DNA of 64,000 bases from Gracilimonas halophila (GTDB lineage Bacteria; Bacteroidota; Rhodothermia; Balneolales; Balneolaceae): positions 124,001-188,000 of the forward strand of contig NZ_JBHULI010000024.1 of the NCBI RefSeq assembly GCF_042684365.1, given 5' to 3'. A program made the position numbers and the translations under genes. Under the pieces are notes generated by a model. That model was not told the DNA's origin and ran no database searches. It was given only the letters and a program-made list of their open reading frames with translations. Positions within the stretch are counted from its first letter, which is position 1, and every line of letters starts with the position of its first letter. Positions 16,062 to 25,023 of this stretch are shown piece after piece.

Positions 16062-18296
16062 TTAAACTGATTCAATAATTGAATTCAGGGTTTTACTTGG
16101 GCGCATAAATTTAAATACAAGGTCACGGTCTGGCCAATAATATCCTTTGATATCCTGAGGACTTCCTTGTGCTGAAATAAGCTCCTCGTTGATCTTGGAT
16201 TCGTTTTCCTTGAGCTTCTGCATTACTTCCTGGAATCGTTTAGACAACTCTGCATCATTCGATTGTTCCGCTAATGCTTCAGCCCAATACATAGCCAAAT
16301 AAAAATGACTTCCACGATTGTCATGCTCATTCACTTTTCGTGAAGGGGACTTGTCGTTTTGGAGGTATTTGGCAGTTGCTGTATCCAAAGTTTCTCCAAG
16401 GATCTTGGCTCGGTCATTATTGAATGTCTTACCAAGGTGATCGATTGAAACAGCCAGCGCCAGAAATTCTCCCAGTGAATCCCAGCGAAGATGGCCTTCA
16501 TCAAGAAACTGCTGAATATGTTTAGGAGCAGATCCACCGGCACCGGTTTCAAATAAACCACCGCCATTCATAAGAGGTACAATAGAAAGCATTTTTGCAC
16601 TCGTTCCAACTTCTAGAATAGGGAAGAGGTCAGTGAGGTAGTCGCGCAATACATTTCCGGTTACGGAGATAGTATCTTTTCCTTCTTTGATGCGCTCCAA
16701 AGAAAAACGCATGGCTTTAACAGGCGACATTATATGAATTTCAAGATCTTTGGTATCATGCTCAGGAAGATATTGATTAACTTTGCTGATGAGCTCTGCG
16801 TCATGAGCCCGGTCTTCATCAAGCCAGAATACAGCAGGGTCTCCTGTTTCACGGGCTCTTCGAACGGCTAAACCAACCCAGTCTTTGATAGGATCGTCTT
16901 TTGTTTGACACATTCTCCAGATATCGCCTTCCTCTACAGCGTGTTCAACAAGAGTTTCGCCAGCCTTATTAACAACTCGGACCGAGCCGTTTTCCGGGAT
17001 CTCAAAAGTCTTATCGTGTGAGCCATATTCTTCAGCTTTCTTTGCCATTAACCCAACATTGGGAACACTCCCCATTGTGGTAGGGTCAAAAGCTCCGTGT
17101 TCTTTACAGAAGTCGATCACTTCCTGATAAATACCGGCATAGCTACTGTCCGGGATAACGGCTTTGGTATCCTGAGTTTCATCATTCTTATTCCACATCT
17201 GTCCGGAAGTTCGAATCATAGCGGGCATAGAAGCATCGATGATCACATCACTTGGAACATGCAAATTAGTAATTCCTTTATGGGAATTAACCATCGCCAG
17301 GTCAGGACCATTTTCATAGCATTTTTGAATATCTGCTTTGATCTCTGCTTGCTTTGCTTCCGGCAGCTCCTTGATCTTGGATTCGATATCCCCAAATCCA
17401 TTGTTTGGATCAACACCCAATTCCTGCAGTGTTTCCCTGTGCTTTTCAAACACATCTTTAAAGTAAACACGTACTGCGTGTCCAAAGATGATGGGGTCGG
17501 AAACCTTCATCATTGTGGCTTTCATATGGAGTGAGAACAGAACTCTTTTTTCTTTAGCATCTTTAATTTCATTCTCCAGAAAACTGACCAACGCTTTCTT
17601 GCTTAGGGCAGAGGCATCGATTACTTCACCGGGAAGAAGGGGGGTACTTTCTTTCAGTACAGTAGTATTACCTTTTGAGTCTACAAACTCGATCTTTACG
17701 TCATCAGCATTGTTAACAGTAACTGATCGCTCCGAAGAAGCGAAATCATGGTCACCCATAGTTGCTACATGCGATTTAGAATCCGAGCTCCATTCACCCA
17801 TGGAATGTGGATTATTTCGAGCATATTCTTTTACGGCTTTTGGAGCACGACGGTCTGAATTACCTTCTCTTAAGACAGGGTTTACAGCGCTTCCTTTAAC
17901 TTTTCCATATCGAGCCTGAATTTCTTTTTCCTTGTCATTTTTAGGATCTTCAGGGTAGTCAGGGATCTTATATCCTTTAGACTGAAGTTCTTTGATCGCT
18001 TCAACCAACTGTGGAATTGAAGCACTGATATTTGGAAGCTTCATGATATTTGCTTCCGGCTGTTTCGCCAATTCTCCCAATTCAGCAAGGTCATCAGATA
18101 CTTTTTGATCATCTTTGAGATAATCAGGGAAGTTTGCGAGAATACGTCCGGCTAATGAAATATCTTTAGTTTCGAGATTTACCCCGGCTGCTTTTGTGTA
18201 GGCTTCAACAATAGGCAGAAAAGAATGAGTGGCTAAATAAGGTCCCTCATCAGTAATAGTGTAAAAGATCTTGGCTTTATCAGTGCTCATTTTCAA
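16062..18296 (-). CDS. icd: NADP-dependent isocitrate dehydrogenase, monomeric type
   Basis: This is the oxidative decarboxylation of isocitrate to 2-oxoglutarate in the TCA cycle, yielding NADPH. The 744-residue length and motifs are those of the monomeric IDH class, unrelated in length to the 420-residue dimeric form. Examples are FYTITDEGPYLATHSFLPIV at the N-terminus, NPVLREGNSDRRAP near residue 135, MWNKNDETQDTKAVIPDSSYAG near 370, and ETGAGGSAPKHIQQF near 575. The gene is single, with a bidirectional terminator behind it. A perfect 9-bp inverted repeat lies about 33 bp upstream of its start. Confidence 0.97.
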   Translation of the reverse strand: MKMSTDKAKIFYTITDEGPYLATHSFLPIVEAYTKAAGVNLETKDISLAGRILANFPDYLKDDQKVSDDLAELGELAKQPEANIMKLPNISASIPQLVEAIKELQSKGYKIPDYPEDPKNDKEKEIQARYGKVKGSAVNPVLREGNSDRRAPKAVKEYARNNPHSMGEWSSDSKSHVATMGDHDFASSERSVTVNNADDVKIEFVDSKGNTTVLKESTPLLPGEVIDASALSKKALVSFLENEIKDAKEKRVLFSLHMKATMMKVSDPIIFGHAVRVYFKDVFEKHRETLQELGVDPNNGFGDIESKIKELPEAKQAEIKADIQKCYENGPDLAMVNSHKGITNLHVPSDVIIDASMPAMIRTSGQMWNKNDETQDTKAVIPDSSYAGIYQEVIDFCKEHGAFDPTTMGSVPNVGLMAKKAEEYGSHDKTFEIPENGSVRVVNKAGETLVEHAVEEGDIWRMCQTKDDPIKDWVGLAVRRARETGDPAVFWLDEDRAHDAELISKVNQYLPEHDTKDLEIHIMSPVKAMRFSLERIKEGKDTISVTGNVLRDYLTDLFPILEVGTSAKMLSIVPLMNGGGLFETGAGGSAPKHIQQFLDEGHLRWDSLGEFLALAVSIDHLGKTFNNDRAKILGETLDTATAKYLQNDKSPSRKVNEHDNRGSHFYLAMYWAEALAEQSNDAELSKRFQEVMQKLKENESKINEELISAQGSPQDIKGYYWPDRDLVFKFMRPSKTLNSIIESV

Positions 18297-18328
18297 TAAT
18301 TAATTTTCAGTTTTAATTAACTTGAAGA

Positions 18329-18351
18329 ATCGAAATTAGCTCAATTTCGAT
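18329..18351. promoter_or_regulatory. Perfect inverted repeat upstream of icd, possible operator or leader hairpin
   Basis: ATCGAAATT, AGCTC, AATTTCGAT: two 9-bp arms with a five-base spacer, 33 bp before the icd start codon. No U-tract follows. It could be a dimeric regulator site or a 5' UTR hairpin. I see nothing else in the 285-bp gap (18297-18581). Confidence 0.4.
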
Positions 18352-18581
18352 ACAATAATATCGGGCAAAGAGTTTACAAATTTTACAAGCAAAAGAACAT
18401 CAAACAAAGAACATTGAATTATTCAGTTTGAAGTTGCTTCCTGTTACTAAATAATAATCATGAGATATTAGAAGTTCCTTGCTTGATATTCGACATTCTC
18501 CACTTGGAATCCATATATTGAGAGTCGATAGGTTAGCCTACTTTGTTAGCCTTCTAAAGCCAATAAAAATGAGGTGTTGTT

Positions 18582-18788
18582 ATGATCAAACCAATGTTCG
18601 GCTTCCGGCCCAAACCTAAGAAATTCGATTACCCGTTTCGATATTATGACCCCGAAAAGGACGAAAAGGAAAAGAGGCGCAAGCGAATTAAATTTGAGAC
18701 ACATACTCGTCGCAGACCGGCACAATTTACACGAATTGTGTTTTTTGCTGCTTTATTAGCCATCATCGTTTACCTAATTTCACTTTAA
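18582..18788 (+). CDS. Small basic tail-anchored membrane protein, unknown
   Basis: This 68-residue protein has a strongly charged N-terminal two-thirds (PEKDEKEKRRKRIKFETHTRRR) and ends in one hydrophobic helix (IVFFAALLAIIVYLISL), so it is likely anchored in the inner membrane by its C-terminus with the basic part in the cytoplasm. A purine-rich GAGGTGTTGTT stretch before the ATG could serve as a ribosome binding site. It lies 17 bp before mutL on the same strand, which suggests cotranscription. I do not recognise a family. Composition and position support a real gene. Confidence 0.65.
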   Translation: MIKPMFGFRPKPKKFDYPFRYYDPEKDEKEKRRKRIKFETHTRRRPAQFTRIVFFAALLAIIVYLISL

Positions 18789-18805
18789 AAATATAGATCA
18801 TTTAA

Positions 18806-20656
18806 TTGAGCGACACGCATATCAGCGATTCCATTATTCATCAACTGCCGCCCGAAATAAGCAATAAAATTGCGGCCGGGGAAGTCATACAGCGACCGGC
18901 TTCGGTTGTAAAAGAACTTCTTGATAATGCCATTGATGCCGGAGCCGACCAGCTTAAGATCCTGATCCAGAATGCGGGACGTACGCTTATTCAAGTTTCC
19001 GATAATGGATGCGGAATGAGTAAGGAAGACCTTCCGCTATGCTTTGAACGACATGCCACTTCTAAGATCAATTCTGTTGATGATCTCTTTAAAATTCGTA
19101 CTCTTGGCTTTCGCGGAGAGGCAATGGCTTCCATAGCTTCCGTATCTCAGGTTACCGTAAAAACCAAACGTGCCGGAGATGAGAATGGTTGGGAATTTGA
19201 GGTCTGGGGCGGTGAAGAACGTGAGATCAAACCCACTGCTACAGATGATGGTACAACCATAGCAGTCCGGAATTTATTTTTTAATGTACCGGCCCGCAGG
19301 CAATTTTTGAAAACCGACGTTACCGAGCTTAGGCACATTCTAAGAACGATCCAATATGCTGCTCTTGCAAGCACAGATGTCGCTTTTTATGTGGAAGCGG
19401 ATGGAGATGTTATTTATGACCTGCCAATTCAAGATCTTAAAGATAGGGTAACACAGATTTTTGGCAGTTCTTATAAGGCCAGCCTTATAGAGTTTGGTGA
19501 GGAAACAAGCTATGTGAAAATTCATGGTTTTGCTTCGGATCCAAAACTGGCTAAGAAAAGTCGGGGAGAACAATTTTTATTTGTGAATGGCCGCCCTTTT
19601 CAGCATCGTTATCTTACACATGTAATTCTAAGCTTGTATGATGCGTGGACAAGGAATAATGAATATCCTTTTTACGCACTTTTCTTTGATATTGATCCTT
19701 CCAAGGTCGATGTGAATGTGCATCCTGCAAAAATGGAAGTTAAGTTTGAGGACGAACGCAGTGTAATTCAGCTTGCCCGTTCAGTTGTGAACAGGGCTTT
19801 AAACAAACACTTTCAAGTGCCGGATATTCAGCCCAATGAAGACACCTTTTTGAGTGATGACCCCACCAAGGGATTTGATTCCGGTTTCAGTTTCAACCGC
19901 CCAAAGACTTCCCAGGGAGAAGGAGGAGGGTTCCATATGTCTTCCCGGATTAATAATCGGTCTGATACAGTAAAGGGCAGAGGTGGTGAGTTTTCTGAGC
20001 AATTGTATGGTGGACGTACCTTTCAGCAAGGAAATGAAGAGGATGATCTGCAGACTTTCCAGTCTGGGACAGAGCCGAAAGATAATGTTACGCAGGATAA
20101 AGGGTTTTGGCAGCTACATAACACCTATATCCTTACTCAAACCCGTACCGGATTGACCGTTATAGACCAGCATTTGGCTCATAAGCGCATTATCTACGAA
20201 AAGGCGATCAATGCTACTGAAGAAGCACTTCCAAGCACTCAGCAGCTGTTATTTGCGCAAACATTGGAGCTTTCAGCTTCAGATTATACCTTACTGAAAG
20301 AACTTCACTCTATCATTCAGCGAATGGGGTTTTCCGTTCAGCTCTTAAGTGGCAATACCGCTATGATAAATGGAGTTCCGGCCGATATAGAGATCGGTAA
20401 TGAAGAGGAAGTTCTGATCTCTATGCTTCATCAATATCAGGAGTTGGGGCAAAAGGTAAAGCTGGAAGCTCGTGAAAAACTGGCAATCGCTTTTGCCGCA
20501 AAGGCTGCTATCCCAAGAGGAAAGAAATTAACCGAGCTTGAAATGGAATCATTGGTAGATCAATTATTTGCTTGTGAACAGCCATATCTTGACCCTTTGA
20601 AGAAGCCTACCATCAGTTATATTCCTCTGGACGAAATCCAAGCTCGATTTAGGTAA
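18806..20656 (+). CDS. mutL: DNA mismatch repair protein MutL
   Basis: The 616-residue protein has the GHKL ATPase N-terminus: IAAGEVIQRPASVVKELLDNAIDAGA (E and N for ATP/Mg), DNGCGM, TSKI and GFRGEAMASIASVS. VDVNVHPAKMEVKF closes the second domain. A Gly/Ser-rich linker (about 350-420) leads to the dimerisation domain. There the endonuclease motif DQHAxxExxxxE reads DQHLAHKRIIYE (454-465), with K460 replacing the usual Glu, and I find no CPHGRPT-type motif near the C-terminus (CEQPYLDPLKKPT instead). It may therefore lack nicking activity. The start is TTG at 18806, giving MSDTHISDS. It is followed 6 bp later by the mannosyltransferase-like gene. Confidence 0.97.
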   Translation: MSDTHISDSIIHQLPPEISNKIAAGEVIQRPASVVKELLDNAIDAGADQLKILIQNAGRTLIQVSDNGCGMSKEDLPLCFERHATSKINSVDDLFKIRTLGFRGEAMASIASVSQVTVKTKRAGDENGWEFEVWGGEEREIKPTATDDGTTIAVRNLFFNVPARRQFLKTDVTELRHILRTIQYAALASTDVAFYVEADGDVIYDLPIQDLKDRVTQIFGSSYKASLIEFGEETSYVKIHGFASDPKLAKKSRGEQFLFVNGRPFQHRYLTHVILSLYDAWTRNNEYPFYALFFDIDPSKVDVNVHPAKMEVKFEDERSVIQLARSVVNRALNKHFQVPDIQPNEDTFLSDDPTKGFDSGFSFNRPKTSQGEGGGFHMSSRINNRSDTVKGRGGEFSEQLYGGRTFQQGNEEDDLQTFQSGTEPKDNVTQDKGFWQLHNTYILTQTRTGLTVIDQHLAHKRIIYEKAINATEEALPSTQQLLFAQTLELSASDYTLLKELHSIIQRMGFSVQLLSGNTAMINGVPADIEIGNEEEVLISMLHQYQELGQKVKLEAREKLAIAFAAKAAIPRGKKLTELEMESLVDQLFACEQPYLDPLKKPTISYIPLDEIQARFR

Positions 20657-20662
20657 TCAACT

Positions 20663-21775
20663 ATGAACATCCTGGCGGTAGAACCATTTTACAGCGGCTC
20701 CCATAAAGCTTTTCTAAAAGGACTTGAGAAACATTCCGGTCATAATATCATACCTATAAAGCTGAATTATAAAGGCTGGAAATGGAGAATGCATGGGGAT
20801 TCGGTCACACTTACTGAGATGACGAATAAGGTGGAGGAGGATATCGACCTCTTGCTTACCAGTAGCATGACCAACCTGCCGGCGTTTATGGCTCTGACCA
20901 ATCCAAGATTTGCCCATACACCTGTGATCATGTACATGCATGAAAATCAGTTTACACGACCAATACCGGATGGTGAAAAGCGTGATCTGACCTATTGCTA
21001 CATTAATTATTTAAGCATGTTGGTGGCTGATAAACTACTTTTTTCATCCCAGTTTCATCTTGACGATCTTATGGATGCTTTGCCCGGATTCCTCGATAAT
21101 TTCCCTGATGGAAAACAATATGGGACCGTTGATAAGATCAGAGAAAAAAGTATTGTGATGCACCCCGGTCTGGATCTGAAAAGTTTCGACAAACAACCGG
21201 ATACCCGGTCTGAAAATGAAACTCCTGTTATCGTTTGGAATCAGCGTTGGCAATTTGATCGAAATCCGGCCATGTTTTTCAGAGTTTTGAATCGCCTCAA
21301 TGACATTGATCTGAAATTTGACCTGATCCTTGCAGGAGATACGCAGCATGAAAAGCCCGAAGAGTTTGAAAAAGCATGGCAACGATTCGGTCAGCAGATC
21401 ACTCATTTTGGATATGTGGATGACAAGGAAAACTACAGCAAACTTCTTCATTCAGGTGATATTGTAGTTTCCACAGCAAGCTATGAATTTTTCTGTGTAG
21501 CTATAATGGAGGCGATATATTGTGGATGCCACCCATTGGTGCCCAATAACTTACATTATCCGGAATTGATCCCAAAAAGCTTGCATGATCCGCTTTTGCA
21601 TGCACCGGTTCTGTACGAGACCGAGGATGATCTTTTTCACCATCTGAAAGATCTGCTTACCGGAAATACAAAATCTCTACCCAAGAGTTCCCTTCAGAAT
21701 ATCAATAAACATCTGGATTGGTCGAAGCGCATAAAAGCTTTTGATAAGCTGTTTGAAGAAATGGTTACCGGTTAA
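20663..21775 (+). CDS. tRNA-queuosine mannosyltransferase-like glycosyltransferase (GTDC1/DUF3524 family)
   Basis: The first half is the domain formerly DUF3524: MNILAVEPFYSGSHKAFL at the start, LNYKGWKWRMHG near residue 35, DLLLTSSMTNLPAFMAL near 62, and MYMHENQFTRP near 92. This pattern is shared with vertebrate GTDC1/QTMAN, which mannosylates queuosine in tRNA-Asp. The second half (about 185-350) is a GT-B C-terminal domain with VIVWNQRWQFDRNP, THFGYV and a donor-site block SYEFFCVAIMEAIYCGCHPLVP. At 370 residues it is near the family length. It starts 6 bp after mutL, probably in the same transcript. That bacterial members make mannosyl-queuosine is plausible but not shown here. Confidence 0.82.
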   Translation: MNILAVEPFYSGSHKAFLKGLEKHSGHNIIPIKLNYKGWKWRMHGDSVTLTEMTNKVEEDIDLLLTSSMTNLPAFMALTNPRFAHTPVIMYMHENQFTRPIPDGEKRDLTYCYINYLSMLVADKLLFSSQFHLDDLMDALPGFLDNFPDGKQYGTVDKIREKSIVMHPGLDLKSFDKQPDTRSENETPVIVWNQRWQFDRNPAMFFRVLNRLNDIDLKFDLILAGDTQHEKPEEFEKAWQRFGQQITHFGYVDDKENYSKLLHSGDIVVSTASYEFFCVAIMEAIYCGCHPLVPNNLHYPELIPKSLHDPLLHAPVLYETEDDLFHHLKDLLTGNTKSLPKSSLQNINKHLDWSKRIKAFDKLFEEMVTG

Positions 21776-21794
21776 TTAGGTATCTATCTGATCA

Positions 21795-21942
21795 GTCATC
21801 CTGAGCGAATGCGAAGGAAATTGCCTTTAGCGAAGCATAGGTATTTGATGATGCAAGTATTAATATATTGGATGAATAGTTACCTGAAAGATGCTTCCAA
21901 TCCTAAACAGGTAAGGTTCTTCGGGAGTACCCTCAGAATGAC
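21795..21942. repeat. Intergenic inverted-repeat element (GTCATCCTGAG type)
   Basis: The ends are GTCATCCTGAG (21795-21805) and CTCAGAATGAC (21932-21942), inverted with one mismatch. Inside are GCGAATGCGAAGGA and GGTTCTTCGGGAGTACC, the familiar degenerate repeat seen between genes in many bacterial genomes. The unit is 148 bp, sits between convergent genes, and codes for nothing. It could fold as one long hairpin and serve as a terminator. Confidence 0.65.
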
Positions 21943-21981
21943 TCAAATAGATATTGATTTCAACTAGTAACAACCACGAAA

Positions 21982-23520
21982 TTAAAAAGGGGCATCCTCA
22001 TCAGGTGCCGGGCTGTGTGGCATAGGAGGAGGGCCATCATTACCTACACCGTCAAGTTGAGGTCCGTTACCATTGTTATTACCGCCTCCCAACATCGGGT
22101 TATCATTTGAGGCAGAGGTGAGATTCTCAAAACGGGCATATTCCTTCACAAAATACATCATCTTGCTACCTACAGGACCGTTACGCTGCTTCCCAACAAT
22201 TATCTCTGCAAGTCCGGCCGTTGACTGTCCTTCTTCAGTTGTAGTAATGCCATAATATTCCGGACGGTATAGGAACATCACAATATCAGCATCCTGCTCA
22301 ATGGAGCCCGATTCCCTAAGGTCACTCAGCTGAGGGCGTTTATCACCGCCACGCTGCTCTACCGCACGCGATAACTGAGCAAGGGCAATTACAGGTACAT
22401 CCAGTTCTTTAGCGAGTCCTTTCAGTCCACGCGAAATAGTGGCAATTTCCTGCTCACGGTTTCCAATGTCTTTGGAATTAGCTTGCATTAATTGGAGGTA
22501 ATCGATCACGATAAGGCCAATGTTTTTCTCACTTTTCAACCTGCGACATTTGGTGCGAAGCTCCATTAAACTTATAGCGGGCGTGTCATCTATATAAATT
22601 TCAGCACTAAAAAGACGACTTGCAGCATCTATCAACCTGCGGAAGTCTTCATCCTTAAGTGTACCTTTACGAGCTTCATCGGCACGGACACGAGCTTCCA
22701 TGGTCAGTAAACGCTGAACAAGAGATTGGTTGGACATCTCCAGGCTGAAAAGGGCAATAGGGGTTCTGAGATTTTCATCCGGATGCATAGCTGCATTTCG
22801 GGCTGCTGTCAAAACAAAAGCTGTTTTACCCATTGAAGGACGGGCAGCGATAATAACAAGATCACCTTTTTGCCAGCCGGCGGTCATATCGTCAATGGCC
22901 AGTCCCGTAGGCACTCCGGTTATTCCGTATTCCTTACCCCGAAGATCTTCCAGGTAGGAAAGGGTATCTTTTAGAAGTTTTTCAACGGGGACAGCAGAAC
23001 TTCTGTTTTTTTGATTTGAGAGGTCGAAAATACTCTGTTCGGCATGATCAAGTACATCGTATGCATCAGACGTAGTATCGTAGGCATCCTTTATCACATC
23101 ATTACTTGCCAGAATAAGATTTCGCTTTATTGCCTTCTCAATTATTATCTGCGAATGATATTCTATGTTGGCGGAAGAACTAACCGAGCGGGTCAGGTCT
23201 GATAAATAGGTAGGGCCTCCACACACTTCCAGCAGATTATTATCCTTTAATTCGTTCTCTACTGTGAGCAGATCCAAAGGATTGTCACGTTCATATAAGT
23301 TAGTGAGCGTTTCAAAGATGTGCCGATTAGCAGTTTTGTAGAAATCGGTAGGCTTTAACATCTGAAGGGCAATGGTTGCCGCACCATGTTCTATTAGCAT
23401 GGCTCCAAGAACAGCCTCTTCAACTTCAACAGCCTGTGGCGGAACACGTCCGCCTTGCTCAAGCTTTTTTGAATCATCCTGCTTGTATTTGTTACTGTAA
23501 GAACCGTTCTTTTTTGCCAT
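21982..23520 (-). CDS. dnaB: Replicative DNA helicase DnaB
   Basis: The 512-residue protein has the DnaB N-terminal domain (VPPQAVEVEEAVLGAMLIEH, then YKTANRHIFETLTNLYERD). The RecA-like C-terminal domain has Walker A IIAARPSMGKTAFVL (near residue 225), GLIVIDYLQLM as Walker B, and the SRGLKGLAKELDVPVIALAQLSR, DLRESGSIEQDADIVMFLYR and KQRNGPVG motifs. It unwinds DNA at the replication fork. No intein is present in the P-loop or the other usual insertion sites. The last 45 residues form a Gly/Asn/Pro-rich, acidic tail. The repeat element lies just past the 3' end. Confidence 0.97.
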   Translation of the reverse strand: MAKKNGSYSNKYKQDDSKKLEQGGRVPPQAVEVEEAVLGAMLIEHGAATIALQMLKPTDFYKTANRHIFETLTNLYERDNPLDLLTVENELKDNNLLEVCGGPTYLSDLTRSVSSSANIEYHSQIIIEKAIKRNLILASNDVIKDAYDTTSDAYDVLDHAEQSIFDLSNQKNRSSAVPVEKLLKDTLSYLEDLRGKEYGITGVPTGLAIDDMTAGWQKGDLVIIAARPSMGKTAFVLTAARNAAMHPDENLRTPIALFSLEMSNQSLVQRLLTMEARVRADEARKGTLKDEDFRRLIDAASRLFSAEIYIDDTPAISLMELRTKCRRLKSEKNIGLIVIDYLQLMQANSKDIGNREQEIATISRGLKGLAKELDVPVIALAQLSRAVEQRGGDKRPQLSDLRESGSIEQDADIVMFLYRPEYYGITTTEEGQSTAGLAEIIVGKQRNGPVGSKMMYFVKEYARFENLTSASNDNPMLGGGNNNGNGPQLDGVGNDGPPPMPHSPAPDEDAPF

Positions 23521-23614
23521 GAGTGATACTGAAAGATCTTATGCTGAAACGATAAAGTGAACAACGAAAATAGGTATAAATCAGAACCTAATTGAGATTC
23601 TTTTTAAACAAATT

Positions 23615-24157
23615 TTAGACAAAGTTATCCACAATGTTCGCAAGGATATCAACGCTGATGAACCTTCCATTTTTGAACTCATGGTCCCTTAATGTACCTT
23701 CGTATTGAAAACCAAGTTTAGTGAGAGCTTTCCGGCTTTTCTCATTTTCAGTTTCTACCCATGCTTCAATACGGTGGAGTTTTAGCGTACGGAATCCATA
23801 CTCTAACACTTTAGGAACCGCGTCTGAGATATACCCTGATCCCCAAAATTCGGGCAGTAACCAAAACCCAATTTCACCCCGACGATGTTCTTTTTTGATG
23901 TCATTAAGTCCGACAGCTCCTATAAATTCATTACTTTCTTTTAGCTCAAGGGCGAACCAGATCCCGGTTTTATTTTCTATGAGCTTTCGATACCAATCCA
24001 TCTGTTCTTTAGTTTCCTCCATGCTCGAAAAACTGACACCATAGTGCTTGATGACCTTGGGATCAGAAAGTCCTCGATAAATATGTTGGAGATCTTGATC
24101 TTGAATGGGGCGAAGAGACAGCCTTTGTGTAGATACCTTACTTCCCACCCAGTTCAT
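23615..24157 (-). CDS. GNAT N-acetyltransferase, RimJ/RimL-like
   Basis: The 180-residue protein begins with TQRLSLRPIQDQDLQHIYRG, has NEFIGAVGLNDIKKEHRRGEIGFWLLPEFWGSGYISDAV (the acetyl-CoA pyrophosphate loop region) and then LKLHRIEAWVETENEKSRKALTKLGFQYEG. All are typical of RimJ/RimL-type enzymes that acetylate protein N-termini or small amines. The acceptor is unknown. It overlaps the start-distal end of the uracil-DNA glycosylase gene by 20 bp and is probably translated by coupling to it. Confidence 0.92.
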   Translation of the reverse strand: MNWVGSKVSTQRLSLRPIQDQDLQHIYRGLSDPKVIKHYGVSFSSMEETKEQMDWYRKLIENKTGIWFALELKESNEFIGAVGLNDIKKEHRRGEIGFWLLPEFWGSGYISDAVPKVLEYGFRTLKLHRIEAWVETENEKSRKALTKLGFQYEGTLRDHEFKNGRFISVDILANIVDNFV

Positions 24158-24950
24158 CGTATCGTTTTCTTAATTTTTGAACATCTTCCCAGGTGGGACG
24201 TTTCCATTGCTGATTTCTAAGCAATGCAGCAGGGTGATAGGTCGCCATCAATTCCCGGCCATGAAAGGAATGAAATTTCCCTCTGAGTTTACTCAAGGAA
24301 GTGTCTTCATTTAAAAGTGTTGTTGCTGAAACTCTGCCTACACACAAAATCAGTTTTGGATCTATAAGTTCGATCTGCCGAAGCAGGTAAGGGAGGCTGC
24401 GTTGCCTTTCTTCTTGTTTTGGATCTCGATTATTTGGTGGACGATGTTTTAGAATATTTGCAATGTAAATATCATCTCGTCTGAGATTAATGGCCTCCAA
24501 TATCTTGTCAAGCAGCTGGCCGGCTTCTCCCACAAATGGCTCACCCTGTTTATCCTCATTAAATCCAGGAGCTTCGCCAATAACCATAAGATCAGCATTG
24601 GGGTTTCCCACACCAAAAACAAGGTTGGTATCTTCAAGGTCGGTTTGTAATTCTTTGGCTTTAGCACATAAATCACGCAACTCATCGAGGGTAGTGCAGG
24701 CAGCTATTTTTTCAGCTGTACTTAATTCTTTCCTGGACGTTTGTTGAACAGAATCCGCAGCTTCTTGATTCTTAAGTTCTTCCGATGTCTTCTGGTCTTC
24801 AGTTACTTTGTTATCATCTTTTTTACTATTTGTTAATTTTGAATCAGAAGAATTACCCTCATCAGAATTCACAAAAAAATCCCCATACATTTCCTGCTGT
24901 TGTTTTAGAAAACGTTCAGCTCTTTCAACCAGTTCTTTAGGATCGGCCAT
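24138..24950 (-). CDS. Family 4-type uracil-DNA glycosylase, Fe-S ligands mostly missing
   Basis: After a charged, low-complexity N-terminal region (residues 1-80), the glycosylase core starts with NADLMVIGEAPGFNEDKQGE (118-137). It continues with PFVGEAGQLLDKIL, NILKHRPPNNRDP (165-177) and the late ATYHPAALLRNQ (236-247). Family 4 enzymes usually carry a [4Fe-4S] cluster held by four cysteines. Here C95 may be the only one kept: the KCRPP cysteine is H169 and the helix cysteine is in SLPYL (S185). The enzyme would excise uracil from DNA. It heads a two-gene unit with the GNAT gene. Confidence 0.88.
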   Translation of the reverse strand: MADPKELVERAERFLKQQQEMYGDFFVNSDEGNSSDSKLTNSKKDDNKVTEDQKTSEELKNQEAADSVQQTSRKELSTAEKIAACTTLDELRDLCAKAKELQTDLEDTNLVFGVGNPNADLMVIGEAPGFNEDKQGEPFVGEAGQLLDKILEAINLRRDDIYIANILKHRPPNNRDPKQEERQRSLPYLLRQIELIDPKLILCVGRVSATTLLNEDTSLSKLRGKFHSFHGRELMATYHPAALLRNQQWKRPTWEDVQKLRKRYDELGGK

Positions 24951-25023
24951 TTCGTTATTTGTTATTCATGAATCGAAAATTGAAAGCTTTTGTAAGTTTA
25001 CAAATACAGATAAGGAATAACCA

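Noticed and set aside
17097..17919. Open frames of 143-145 residues on the plus strand opposite icd
   Set aside because: They lie wholly inside the well-supported isocitrate dehydrogenase gene, have no recognisable motif, and look like codon-bias shadows.
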